This document shows, one piece after another, positions 5,505-15,267 of a stretch of 64,000 bases of DNA. A program made the translations under genes and the position numbers. Positions within the stretch are counted from its first letter, which is position 1. Each line of letters opens with the position of its first letter. The stretch is from AG25 sp035518815 (lineage in GTDB: Bacteria; Gemmatimonadota; Gemmatimonadetes; Gemmatimonadales; GWC2-71-9): assembly GCA_035518815.1 (NCBI GenBank), contig DATIXG010000133.1, positions 1 through 64,000 of the forward strand, in the 5' to 3' direction. The notes below the pieces were generated by a model, which did no database searches, was not told the DNA's origin, and saw nothing but the letters and a program-made list of their open reading frames with translations.

Positions 5505-8165
5505 TCACACCGTCGCCCGCGTTCGGTTCACCACACCCGCCTCTGCCAACGCCGCCTGAGCCGCCGCCAAACGCGCTGTCGGTACCCGATACGGCGAGCA
5601 GGACACGTAGTTCAGCCCTGCGCGGTGGCAGAATTTCACCGACCGAGCCTCGCCGCCATGCTCCCCGCAGATCCCGATCTTCAAGTCGCTTCGCGCGCCT
5701 CGGCCCAGTCGGACCGCCATGGTGATCAGCTTCCCGACGCCCACCTGATCGAGCACCTGGAATGGATCGACGGGGATGATGCCCTGCTCGATATAGAACG
5801 GCAGAAACCGTCCGGCATCGTCGCGCGAGACGCCGAGCGTGGTTTGCGTCAGGTCGTTGGTGCCGAACGAAAAGAACTCGGCCTCCCGGGCGATTTCGTC
5901 GGCCGTGAGGGCCGCCCGCGGCAGCTCGATCATCGTGCCAACGAGATAGGGCACCGCGCGCCCTTCCGCGTGGAAGACATCCTGCGCCACGCGGCGCACG
6001 ATCGTGGCCTGCCGCCGGAACTCCTCGACGTGCGCCACGAGGGGGACCATGACCTCGACCGTGATCCGGCGTCCGCGGGCGACCACGCGGCACGCGGCCT
6101 CGAAGATCGCCCGGGCCTGCATCTCGGTGATCTCGGGGTAGGTGATGCCGAGCCGGCAACCGCGGTGGCCGAGCATCGGGTTGGCCTCGACCAGGGAATC
6201 CACCCGCCGTTTCAAGGCGGCGGTCGGGATCTTGAGTGACTTGGCGAGCGCGGCGATCTCGGGCGCGGTGTGGGGCAGGAACTCGTGCAACGGGGGATCG
6301 AGCAGGCGGATCGTGACCGGGTAGCCGCTCATCACGTCGAAAATGCCCTCGAAGTCGTGGCGTTGCATCGGGAGCAGCTTGGCCAGCGCGTGGCGTCGGC
6401 CGGTCTCGTCGGCCGCCACGATCATCTCGCGCATCGCGGTGATGCGATCGCCTTCGAAAAACATGTGCTCGGTGCGGCACAGGCCGATCCCCTCGGCGCC
6501 CAGCTCGCGCGCCCGCTTCGCGTCCTGCGGGGTGTCGGCGTTCGCGCGGACGCGCAGGCGCCTGCGCGCGTCGGCCCAGGCCATCAGCTTGGCGTAATGC
6601 TCGCCACTCTTCGGGGCCACGAGTTTGGCGGCGCCGAGGAGCACTCGCCCGGTGGTGCCGTCCACTGTGATCATCTGGCCCCGCTTGACCACGCGACCGT
6701 TGGCCCGGAAGCGGCCCGCCTCCGCGTCCACTTCGATCTCGGAGGCGCCAACCACGCAGGTCTTCCCCATACCGCGCGCCACGATGGCCGCATGACTCGT
6801 CATTCCGCCGCGCGCGGTGAGAATCGCTCCGGCGGCGACCATGCCGTGGAAATCGTCCGGGCTCGTCTCGCGTCGCACGAGGATCACGTTGTGACCCTTC
6901 CGCGCGAGCGACTCGGCCTCGTCGGCGTCGAACACGGCCTCGCCGATCGCCGCTCCTGGGGATGCGGGAAGACCGCGTGCGACCAGCACCGCCTTGCTGC
7001 GCGTATCGACCGTGGGATGGAAGAGCTGATCCAGGTCCTGGGGCGGCACCCGTTGGACCGCTTCGTCCTCGGTGATCAGCCGTTCCCGCACCATCTCGAC
7101 GGCGATGCGCACCGCGGCCGCACCGGTGCGTTGCGCACGGCGCGTTTGCAGCACGTGCAGCTTGCCGTGCTCGAACGTGAACTCGATGTCCTGCACGTCC
7201 TTGAAGTGGCGCTCGAGCTTCTTGGCCACGCGCTCGAGGCCCGCGTGCACGGGCGCGAGCTTGCCGCGCAAGCGCGACAGCGGCTCGGGTGTGCGCGCGC
7301 CGGAAACGACGTCCTCCCCCTGCGCGTTCGTAAGCACGTCGCCGTTCAAGCGTCGCTCGCCGGTGCGGCAATCGCGCGTGAACGCCACGCCCGTCCCCGA
7401 GTCGTCGCCCAGGTTGCCGTACACCATCGCGACGACGTTGACGGCGGTACCGAGGCCGTCGGGAATGCCATGCACCCGCCGATAGTCGATTGCGCGTCGG
7501 GTGCGCCAGCTCTTGAACACGGCCTCGACGGCGCCCCAGAGCTGCTCGCGCGGATCGTCGGGGAATGTCTTGCCCGTCCGGGCCTGGATCAGCTCCTTGA
7601 ATTCCCGCACCAGGCCCTCGAGCTCGCCCGGCGGGAGGTCGATGTCCCGCTCCACCCGGCAGCGCCGTTTGGCTTCCTCGAGCACCTCGGCGAACGGTTC
7701 CTTCCCCAGCTCGAACACCACGTCACCGTACATCTGCACGAAACGACGGTAGGAGTCGTAGGCGAAGCCGGGGTTGTGCGACGCGGCGATCAGGCCCTGC
7801 ACGGTGGCATCGTTCAGGCCGAGGTTCAGGATCGTCTCCATCATCCCCGGCATCGAGACCGCGGCGCCGGAGCGCACGGAAACGAGCAGCGGATTGTCGG
7901 CGCTGCCGAACCGCTTCTTGGTGGCCTGCTCGAGCTGTTTGAGGTGGCGGTCTATTTCTTCGGAGAGCTCATCGGGGAAGCTGGCGGTCTCAAGGTAGGC
8001 GAGGCACAGGCGGGCGGAGATGGTGAAGCCGGGCGGGACCGGCAGCCCGAGGTTCGCCATTTCGGCGAGGCCCGCGCCCTTGCCGCCCAGGATGTCCCGC
8101 ATCGCGGCCGACCCGTCGGCTCGGCCGTTCCCAAACGCATAGACCCAGCGCTCCAGCGACGGCAC
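5505..8165 (-). CDS. ppdK: Pyruvate, phosphate dikinase
   Basis: The enzyme interconverts pyruvate, ATP and Pi with PEP, AMP and PPi in the cytoplasm. At 886 residues it has full family length. The N-terminal ATP-grasp domain starts with RDILGGKGAGLAEMANLGLPV. The central phosphohistidine domain carries catalytic His458 in TARGGMTSHAAIVARGMGK. The C-terminal PEP/pyruvate TIM barrel shows EGIGLCRTEHMF, a SGYPVTIRLLDPPLHEFLP segment, Asn-Pro-Met-Leu-Gly-His-Arg-Gly-Cys-Arg-Leu and SFGTNDLTQTTLG. GTG start, 6 nt after purF. It is the last gene of the long truA-pur operon. PEP regeneration from pyruvate would also serve the serine-cycle genes at 58903-64000, though the two are not linked. Confidence 0.97.
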   Translation of the reverse strand: MPSLERWVYAFGNGRADGSAAMRDILGGKGAGLAEMANLGLPVPPGFTISARLCLAYLETASFPDELSEEIDRHLKQLEQATKKRFGSADNPLLVSVRSGAAVSMPGMMETILNLGLNDATVQGLIAASHNPGFAYDSYRRFVQMYGDVVFELGKEPFAEVLEEAKRRCRVERDIDLPPGELEGLVREFKELIQARTGKTFPDDPREQLWGAVEAVFKSWRTRRAIDYRRVHGIPDGLGTAVNVVAMVYGNLGDDSGTGVAFTRDCRTGERRLNGDVLTNAQGEDVVSGARTPEPLSRLRGKLAPVHAGLERVAKKLERHFKDVQDIEFTFEHGKLHVLQTRRAQRTGAAAVRIAVEMVRERLITEDEAVQRVPPQDLDQLFHPTVDTRSKAVLVARGLPASPGAAIGEAVFDADEAESLARKGHNVILVRRETSPDDFHGMVAAGAILTARGGMTSHAAIVARGMGKTCVVGASEIEVDAEAGRFRANGRVVKRGQMITVDGTTGRVLLGAAKLVAPKSGEHYAKLMAWADARRRLRVRANADTPQDAKRARELGAEGIGLCRTEHMFFEGDRITAMREMIVAADETGRRHALAKLLPMQRHDFEGIFDVMSGYPVTIRLLDPPLHEFLPHTAPEIAALAKSLKIPTAALKRRVDSLVEANPMLGHRGCRLGITYPEITEMQARAIFEAACRVVARGRRITVEVMVPLVAHVEEFRRQATIVRRVAQDVFHAEGRAVPYLVGTMIELPRAALTADEIAREAEFFSFGTNDLTQTTLGVSRDDAGRFLPFYIEQGIIPVDPFQVLDQVGVGKLITMAVRLGRGARSDLKIGICGEHGGEARSVKFCHRAGLNYVSCSPYRVPTARLAAAQAALAEAGVVNRTRATV

Positions 8166-8171
8166 GCTCGC

Positions 8172-9572
8172 TCACGACGAGATACCGGCGAGCAGGGGCG
8201 CGGCGTTGCGAGCGCGCTCGAGGTCGTCGGGGATCTCGGTCGGATACTCGCCCGAGAAGCACGCGTGGCAGAACTCGCCGGAGTCGCCGCCGGCGGCGCG
8301 GAGCATGCCGTCGAGCGACAGGTAGCCGAGGCTGTCCACGCCCAGGTGCTGCCGGATGCCCTCGGTGTCGTGGATGGATGCGATCAGCTCGCTCTTGGTG
8401 GGGGTGTCGATGCCGTAGTAGCACGGGCCGGTGATGGGCGGCGACCCGACGCGGAAGTGCACCTCCTTCGCGCCCGCCTGCCGAATCAGCTGGACGAGTG
8501 CGCGGCTCGTGGTGCCGCGTACGATTGAATCGTCCACGACCACGACCTTCTTGCCTTCGAGCACGTCGCGCACCGGGTTGAACTTGATCTTCACCTTGGC
8601 GGTGCGGCCGGCAGCGACAGGCTGAATGAACGTGCGACCGACGTAGTGATTTCGGATCAGCGCGTGCTCGAGCTTGACGCCGGTCACCTCGGAGAAACCG
8701 AGGGCCATGGCGTTGGAGGAATCCGGAACGGAGAACACGCAGTCGGCGCCCGGCGCCGGATGTTCACGTCCCAACTGCCGTCCCAGCTCCCGCCGCACGC
8801 GGTCCACTGAGCGGTGAAAGACAGTGCTGTCGGGGCGCGAGAAGTAGACGAGCTCGAAGATGCAACGCCGGCTGGGCTTGCGCTCGAGCGAGGGCAGTTG
8901 GTCGAGCTCGTTTCCCTGGATGCGGATGAACTCGCCCGGCTCGAGCTCCCGGACCGGCCGGGCGCCGATGATGTCGAGCGCGCACGTCTCCGACGCCACG
9001 ACCCAGCCCGCCCCGACGCGGCCCAGCGTGAGCGGTCGGAACCCGCGCGGGTCGACGATCGCATAGAGCGTGCGCCCGATCGTGATCACCAGCGAGTAGG
9101 CGCCCTCGACCCGCTCCAGCGCGTCGAGCAGCTGGTCTTCCGGCTCCCGCGCTTCGGAGCGCGCAATCAAGTGGACCAGCACCTCGCTGTCCGAGGAGCT
9201 TTGAAAGAGGGACCCTTTGGCGACGAGGTCGGAGCGCAGCGGGACGGCGTTGGTGAGGTTGCCGTTATGGGCGAGGGCCAGCGGGCCTTCGCGGTAGCGT
9301 GCCAGCATGGGCTGGGCGTTCGCGAGGACGGATGTCCCGGCGGTCGAGTACCGCGTGTGGCCGATCGCCACGTCGCCCGCCAACCCGCCCAACACCTGGT
9401 CGTTGAACACGTCGGCCACGAGTCCCATGCCGCGATGGGAGCGCGCGACGCCTTCACCATCCACGGCGACGATGCCGGACGATTCCTGGCCGCGATGCTG
9501 GAGGCTGTAAAGCCCGAGGTATACCTGTCGAGCCGCGTCGGGAATGCCGGTTACGCCGATGATACCGCACAT
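8172..9572 (-). CDS. purF: Amidophosphoribosyltransferase
   Basis: PurF makes 5-phosphoribosylamine from PRPP and glutamine, the first committed step of purine synthesis. The 466-residue protein starts MCGIIGV, so Cys2 becomes the N-terminal nucleophile after Met removal and no propeptide is present. The Ntn glutaminase domain shows SLQHRGQESSGI, HTRYSTAG and AHNGNLTNA. The phosphoribosyltransferase domain carries the PRPP loop VVVDDSIVRGTTSR and the preceding Gly-Arg-Thr-Phe-Ile-Gln. It sits 7 nt after purL and 6 nt before ppdK in the operon. A zinc- or Fe-S-type Cys cluster as in Bacillus enzymes is possible, but I did not trace all ligands. Confidence 0.97.
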   Translation of the reverse strand: MCGIIGVTGIPDAARQVYLGLYSLQHRGQESSGIVAVDGEGVARSHRGMGLVADVFNDQVLGGLAGDVAIGHTRYSTAGTSVLANAQPMLARYREGPLALAHNGNLTNAVPLRSDLVAKGSLFQSSSDSEVLVHLIARSEAREPEDQLLDALERVEGAYSLVITIGRTLYAIVDPRGFRPLTLGRVGAGWVVASETCALDIIGARPVRELEPGEFIRIQGNELDQLPSLERKPSRRCIFELVYFSRPDSTVFHRSVDRVRRELGRQLGREHPAPGADCVFSVPDSSNAMALGFSEVTGVKLEHALIRNHYVGRTFIQPVAAGRTAKVKIKFNPVRDVLEGKKVVVVDDSIVRGTTSRALVQLIRQAGAKEVHFRVGSPPITGPCYYGIDTPTKSELIASIHDTEGIRQHLGVDSLGYLSLDGMLRAAGGDSGEFCHACFSGEYPTEIPDDLERARNAAPLLAGISS

Positions 9573-9579
9573 CGATCGC

Positions 9580-11853
9580 TCAGTCTCCCATGCGTCGGGG
9601 AATCGAATTGCAATATACCTCGCGCAGGCGCTGAACGGGGTGCTCGATCGTGCTGTCGCCTAGTTGCAACACCAGCGCGCCCCCGCGCGCGCCCACCGTG
9701 CCGATCCGCGACGACGGCACCCCATGCGTGCGCGCCAGCGCTGCGACGGCCGCGGCCCGCTCGGTGGGACACGTCACGACCACACGTCCCTGCGATTCGC
9801 TGAACAACAGCTCGAGCGCCGGCAGGTCCGCATGACCGGACAAGTCCACCGCGAGCCCGAATCCCGCGTCCTGGTACGCATCGCCCATCGCGACTTCGGC
9901 GAGCGCAACGCCGAGCCCGCCCTGCGAGCAGTCGTGCGCGGAGCGGAACAGCCCCTGCTCGGCGCCGCTCACGAGCAAGTCGATGAGCCGTCGCTCCGCG
10001 GCGAGATCGACCCGCGGCGGCGCGCCACCGACGAAATCGTGCAGCACTTCCCAAAGCAGCGAGCCGCCCAGCTCGGCTCGGGTCTCCCCGAGCACGAACA
10101 CGGCATCGCCCGAGACCGAGGCGTGACTCGGGACCGCGCGCTCGACGTTCGCGAGCAATCCCACGATCCCCACCACGGGCGTCGGATCCACCGCGCCGGC
10201 GGGGCTCTCGTTGTAGAAGGAGACGTTGCCGCCGGTCACCGGCGTCTCGAGCGCGCGACACGCGTCCGCCATTCCGCGACACGCTTCGCGGAACTGGAAG
10301 AACACCGCGGGGCGCTCGGGGCTGCCGAAGTTGAGGCAGTTGGTCATGCCGATGGGGCGCGCGCCCGTGCAGGCGACGTTGCGCGCCGCCTCGACGACCG
10401 CCGCCTTGCCGCCCTCGTACGGGTCGAGCAGGACGAAACGGGCGTTGCAATCCGTCTTCATGGCGAGGCCGAACGGCAGATCGCGCAGGCGGAGCACCCC
10501 GGCATCGCCCCCCGGGCCGAGCACGGTGCTCGCCTGGACCGTCGAGTCATATTGTTCGTAGACCCACCGCTTCGACGCGATGGCCGGATGGTCGAGGAGA
10601 CGGAGCAGGGCGTCGGCGGGAGGTGGGACGGGGGACGTGGGAGAAGGCGTCGCCGCGCGCAGCGCGACCACCGCCGGGTCCTCCGCAGCCGGAGGATCGT
10701 AGACCGGGCAATCGTCGATCAGCCGGGCGGCGGGGATTTCCACCACCACCTGGTCACCCCACGTCGCGCGATAGATCCCGTCGTCGGTCAGCCGGCCAAT
10801 GGGCGTAGCGTTGAGCTCCCACTTGGCGGCGATGCGCTCCACGTCGGCGACGCGATCGGCCTTCGCGACCACCAGCATCCGCTCCTGCGATTCCGACAGG
10901 AGCACCTCGTAGGGCGTCATCCCCGGCTCGCGGGTCGGTACGCGCGCGAGGTCGATCTCCACGCCCACGCCGCCCTTCGCGGCCATCTCCACGGACGAGG
11001 AGGTGAGGCCCGCGGCGCCCATATCCTGAATCGCGACGATGTGGGTCGAGGCGATGAGCTCGAGGCTTGCTTCGAGCAGCAGCTTCTCGGTGAAGGGATC
11101 GCCGACCTGCACCTGCGGCCGCCGCTGCTCGCTCTCCGGAGTCAGCTCCTCCGAGGCGAACGACGCGCCGTGGATGCCGTCGCGCCCCGTGCGCGAGCCG
11201 ACCACGACGAGCACGTTGCCCACGCCGTGGGCCGCCGAGGTAATCAGGTCACGCTCGCGCAGCACGCCCACGCACATGGCGTTGACGAGCGGGTTGCCGG
11301 CGTAGCTCGAGCCGAAATCCACCTCCCCGCCCAGCGTCGGGATGCCCACACAATTGCCGTAGTCCCCCACGCCGCGCACGACGCCGGCAAAGAGGTAACG
11401 GTTGCGCGCGGTGTCGAGCGGTCCGAACCGCAGGCTGTTGAGCAGGGCGACGGGTCGCGCGCCCATCGTGAACACGTCGCGGAGAATTCCGCCCACGCCG
11501 GTTGCCGCTCCCTGATACGGCTCGACGGCCGAGGGGTGATTGTGCGACTCGATCTTGAACGCCACGGCCCAACCGTCCGGCAGTCGCAGGACGCCGGCGT
11601 TCTCGCCCGGTCCCTGGACCACCAGGGGGCCGCTCGTGGGGAATTCCCGGAGGACGCGTTTCGAGTGCTTGTAGGAGCAGTGCTCGCTCCACAGGGCCGA
11701 GCAGATGCCGAGCTCGGCGTAGGTCGGCGTGCGGCCAAGGAGCGCCAGGAAGCGGCGGTATTCGTCGTCGGTGAGGTTGTGCTCGCGGGCCAGCGCCGGA
11801 GTGATCGGCGGGTCGCCGGGAAAGGGGCGCGGCCCCCCCGTGGCGTTGGTCAC
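9580..11853 (-). CDS. purL: Phosphoribosylformylglycinamidine synthase subunit PurL
   Basis: PurL is the ATP-dependent synthase of the PurLQS complex that converts FGAR to FGAM. The protein has 757 residues, the size of small-type PurL. N-terminal motifs are CSALWSEHCSYKHSK and PGENAGVLRL. The first AIRS-like half carries IESHNHPSAVEPYQGAATGVGG in three pieces, Phe-Gly-Ser-Ser-Tyr-Ala-Gly-Asn-Pro, and QDMGAAGLTSSSVEMA. The second half carries GMTNCLNFGSPE and TGGNVSFYNES. GTG 11853 overlaps the stop of the preceding gene (GTGA), and homology to PurL N-termini begins just after it. A short Pro/Ser/Thr-rich linker near residue 430 (ATPSPTSPVPPP) is an unusual local insertion. Confidence 0.97.
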   Translation of the reverse strand: MTNATGGPRPFPGDPPITPALAREHNLTDDEYRRFLALLGRTPTYAELGICSALWSEHCSYKHSKRVLREFPTSGPLVVQGPGENAGVLRLPDGWAVAFKIESHNHPSAVEPYQGAATGVGGILRDVFTMGARPVALLNSLRFGPLDTARNRYLFAGVVRGVGDYGNCVGIPTLGGEVDFGSSYAGNPLVNAMCVGVLRERDLITSAAHGVGNVLVVVGSRTGRDGIHGASFASEELTPESEQRRPQVQVGDPFTEKLLLEASLELIASTHIVAIQDMGAAGLTSSSVEMAAKGGVGVEIDLARVPTREPGMTPYEVLLSESQERMLVVAKADRVADVERIAAKWELNATPIGRLTDDGIYRATWGDQVVVEIPAARLIDDCPVYDPPAAEDPAVVALRAATPSPTSPVPPPADALLRLLDHPAIASKRWVYEQYDSTVQASTVLGPGGDAGVLRLRDLPFGLAMKTDCNARFVLLDPYEGGKAAVVEAARNVACTGARPIGMTNCLNFGSPERPAVFFQFREACRGMADACRALETPVTGGNVSFYNESPAGAVDPTPVVGIVGLLANVERAVPSHASVSGDAVFVLGETRAELGGSLLWEVLHDFVGGAPPRVDLAAERRLIDLLVSGAEQGLFRSAHDCSQGGLGVALAEVAMGDAYQDAGFGLAVDLSGHADLPALELLFSESQGRVVVTCPTERAAAVAALARTHGVPSSRIGTVGARGGALVLQLGDSTIEHPVQRLREVYCNSIPRRMGD

Positions 11854-12170
11854 TCGTCGACCTTCGCTCCGGTCACGCCCGCGACGAGCGAGCTGAAGAT
11901 CCGCGTGAACGTTCCGGGCGGATGGCCCAGGATACGCTGCGCCTGGCTCGCGTCGAGCCAGAGGCCGTGGCAGTGGGTGCATTGGTCGATGTGCACGCCG
12001 TGCCACTCGCCCGTGACCAGATCGTACCCGCACTTCGGGCATTTCATGTGATGCGAGCGACGCTCGGTTTCGGCGGCGGCCTGCTTGGCCGCAGTCCGCT
12101 GCTGACGGAGCAGCTCGGCGTCGCGATGGGCGAAGTACTCGGCTTCGTTCCTCAGGGATTTGTTGGTCAT
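11850..12170 (-). CDS. Small TFIIB-type zinc-ribbon protein
   Basis: The 106-residue protein has a charged, Gln/Arg/Ala-rich helical N-terminus (about residues 1-40), then a zinc ribbon with Cys-Pro-Lys-Cys at residues 44-47 and Cys-Thr-His-Cys about 20 residues later. The Cys-x-x-Cys knuckle, HIDQC and Gly-Leu-Trp-Leu-Asp match the zf-TFIIB family, whose members are common in bacteria but functionally obscure. A hydrophobic-to-amphipathic C-terminal segment follows. It lies between the lipoprotein gene and purL, and its TGA overlaps the purL GTG. No role in purine synthesis is known; position in the operon is the only hint. Confidence 0.75.
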   Translation of the reverse strand: MTNKSLRNEAEYFAHRDAELLRQQRTAAKQAAAETERRSHHMKCPKCGYDLVTGEWHGVHIDQCTHCHGLWLDASQAQRILGHPPGTFTRIFSSLVAGVTGAKVDE

Positions 12171-12795
12171 GCGTGGCCTCGTCGGCAGGTGTCAGTGCGG
12201 CGTCGTGTCCGGGGTGACCGTGTCACCGGCAGCGGGCGCAGCCGCGGCGGGCGTGGTGTCGGCCGGCATCGGAGGCGGCGCTTCGCGGCGCACGGGCCCA
12301 TGGGGCAGGGTGCTGGCCGGCGACGACGACTCGCCGCTGTAGCCGTGCCCGGGCCAGCGCAGGATGGCGTCCACGACCAGACCGTTCTGCAGCGTCACCA
12401 CGTCCATGATCCCGCAGGTATACTCGCACCCGTTCCGGAAATAGAGCCAGGTGAACTCCCCGAGGTGGCGGACAGCCGCAGGCGGCCCCCACAAGGAGTA
12501 GACGTCCCGCTCGTGCATCCCCGGGTCGATGGTGCCGGTGTCTGCCGAGGCGTACGGCACATCGCGCTGCGGTCTCGCGGACACGTTCGTCACCGGGGCC
12601 GGGGCGGGTGGGGGCGGCGGCGGCGGTGGCGCGGGGGTCGGCGCGGGCCCCGGAGTGGGGGCGGGGGCGGGCGCCGGCAGAGCCGCCGTCTTCCGGTGCA
12701 TCAGGCGGTCGCGCAGCTCCTGGAACTTCACCTTGATGGCGGTGCCGATCGCGGCCGTGGAGGCCCCGACCTTCGCCATCTGCGGCCTGATCCGG

Positions 12796-13511
<716 letters not shown>

Positions 13512-13515
<4 letters not shown>

Positions 13516-13763
13516 GTTGCCTTCACCGCCACAGCGAAGTCCTCCGTCACGGGATTCGCGAGAAGCCGATCGCACATCGCGCGGGCGCGGGCCGCCGCTT
13601 CTTCGCCGTTCGCGGCCTCGACGTCGAGCTCGAGGTGTTTCCCCACGCGCACGCGGCCCACCTCGAAACCGAGGGCGTGCAGCGCGCGCTCGACCGCCTG
13701 CCCTTGCGGGTCGAGCAGGGTCGCCCGCGGCATGACCCGGACCTCCACGCGAAACGCCGTCAC
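13512..13763 (-). CDS. purS: Phosphoribosylformylglycinamidine synthase subunit PurS
   Basis: PurS is the small dimeric bridging subunit of the PurLQS complex. The 83-residue protein begins Thr-Ala-Phe-Arg-Val-Glu-Val-Arg-Val-Met-Pro-Arg, continues with LLDPQGQAVERALHALGF, and has a Val-Gly-Lys-His-Leu-Glu-Leu-Asp strand, all standard for the family. Its GTG overlaps the pssA stop (GTGA) and its own TGA overlaps the purQ GTG. It is easy to miss because longer frames run through it. Confidence 0.93.
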
Positions 13764-14620
13764 TCTGATCCTCCCGGCGCCATGCGCCGCTCCTCGCCGT
13801 TGTACTCGGTCTCGAGCGGGCTGCCGTCGGTGATCACGATCGGACCCGCGATCTCGGCATCCTCGTCCTCGTCGGGCTCGCTCATGAAGCCGAGCAGCAT
13901 GGCGCGCAGCACGCCGTAGGTCATGTAGGCGATCCCGAGCGGGAAGAAGAAGACGTCGTGCTCGAGGATGCCGAACACCACGGTGAAGAGGATGGTGGCG
14001 AGCCCGAGGATCCCGCGGACCGACCGGACCCCGGCGCGCGGCATGGTGGCGTAGCGCACCTGGCTCACCATCAGGATCGTGAGGATGATCATCAGGAGCT
14101 GGAGCAGGTGGTGCCAGGGGAGGCCGCGCAGCGCGCCCTGATACACGGCGGTCTGGGTGAACGGGTAGTAGGTGGCGAGGGTGATCCCGGCGGCGGGCGA
14201 GGGCAGACCGATGAATGCCTGCTTGGCCGTTCCCGCCTGCGTGACGTTGAACCGGGCGAGCCGGATCGCCGCCGCCATCACGTAGAAGAAGCAGAAGATC
14301 CACTCCGCCTGGCCAGCGTTCCAGAACACGAGCATATAGATGAGGAACGCGGGCGCCACACCGAAGCTGATCACGTCCACCAGACTATCGAGCTCGGCGC
14401 CAAAGCGGCTGCCCGTGTTCGAGATCCGCGCCACGCGGCCGTCCAGGGCGTCGAGGATGCCCGCGAACACGATGTACCAGCTCGCGCGGTAGAACTCGCC
14501 ACGGCTCGCCAGCACCATGGACCAGATCCCGAAGAACAGGTTGAAGAGGGTGAACAGGCTCGGGACCACGATGACGACCCGGCGCATGTTCGGCGGACGC
14601 GGGAAGCGGGGACTTCTCAT
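13760..14620 (-). CDS. pssA: CDP-diacylglycerol--serine O-phosphatidyltransferase
   Basis: This integral inner-membrane enzyme makes phosphatidylserine. The 286-residue protein has several transmembrane helices and the CDP-alcohol phosphatidyltransferase signature DALDGRVARISNTGSRFG plus Ala-Glu-Leu-Asp-Ser-Leu-Val-Asp (D-x2-D-G-x2-A-R-x8-G-x3-D-x3-D). The C-terminal 40 residues are acidic and probably cytoplasmic. It overlaps psd on one side and purS on the other by 4 nt, so serine-to-PE synthesis is built into the purine operon. Confidence 0.95.
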   Translation of the reverse strand: MRSPRFPRPPNMRRVVIVVPSLFTLFNLFFGIWSMVLASRGEFYRASWYIVFAGILDALDGRVARISNTGSRFGAELDSLVDVISFGVAPAFLIYMLVFWNAGQAEWIFCFFYVMAAAIRLARFNVTQAGTAKQAFIGLPSPAAGITLATYYPFTQTAVYQGALRGLPWHHLLQLLMIILTILMVSQVRYATMPRAGVRSVRGILGLATILFTVVFGILEHDVFFFPLGIAYMTYGVLRAMLLGFMSEPDEDEDAEIAGPIVITDGSPLETEYNGEERRMAPGGSE

Positions 14621-15267
14621 GCGTACTCCGCGAGCACCGACGCGCCTGCGCGCACCCTGTCGCCGACCGCGACGCGCACCGCCTGCCGGGTGCCGCTCGG
14701 CAGGAACACGTCCACGCGCGAGCCGAACCGGATCATGCCCAGACGCTCACCCTGCGTCACGCGATCTCCCGTGTGCCCGTCGGTCACGATCCGCCGCGCG
14801 ATGAGACCGGCGATCTGCCGGACCAGGACGGGGCCCTGCTGGCCGCGGATGCCGATCGACGCCTGCTCGTTGTCGAGGCTCGCCTTCTCGTGCCCCGCAT
14901 GCAGAAACTTGCCCGGGTGGTAGTGCGTCAGCTCCACTTTGCCCGACACGGGATACCGGTTCACGTGCACGTTGAAGACGTTCATGAAGATCGAGATCCG
15001 CGTCGCCTCCTGTTTCAGGTACATCGGCTCGGGCACCACCGTCACGTCCACGATGCGACCGTCGGCCGGCGCGATCACGAACCGCTCGCCGCGCGGGCCG
15101 CTCCGTACCGGGTCGCGAAAGAACACGATCAACCACACCGCGACGCAGAGCACCGGAACCTCGATCGCCCATACCGCCCGTCCCCACGCTCCCACGCCCC
15201 ACATTCCCACTCCGGCCACGACCCACCCGAAGAGGATGAACGGCCAGCCCTCCGGCGCAATGCGCAT
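14617..15267 (-). CDS. psd: Phosphatidylserine decarboxylase (short, PSD-A-like)
   Basis: The enzyme converts phosphatidylserine to phosphatidylethanolamine with a self-generated pyruvoyl group. The 216-residue protein belongs to the short family: an N-terminal membrane hairpin (about residues 8-50), FFRDPVR, Pro-Ala-Asp-Gly-Arg-Ile-Val, IFMNVFNVHVNRYPVSG, and the processing motif Arg-Phe-Gly-Ser-Arg-Val-Asp, where cleavage before Ser183 would form the pyruvoyl residue. ATG 15267 shares one base with the purC stop; GTG one codon earlier would give a GTGA overlap instead. It directly precedes pssA, its substrate source. Confidence 0.93.
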   Translation of the reverse strand: MRIAPEGWPFILFGWVVAGVGMWGVGAWGRAVWAIEVPVLCVAVWLIVFFRDPVRSGPRGERFVIAPADGRIVDVTVVPEPMYLKQEATRISIFMNVFNVHVNRYPVSGKVELTHYHPGKFLHAGHEKASLDNEQASIGIRGQQGPVLVRQIAGLIARRIVTDGHTGDRVTQGERLGMIRFGSRVDVFLPSGTRQAVRVAVGDRVRAGASVLAEYA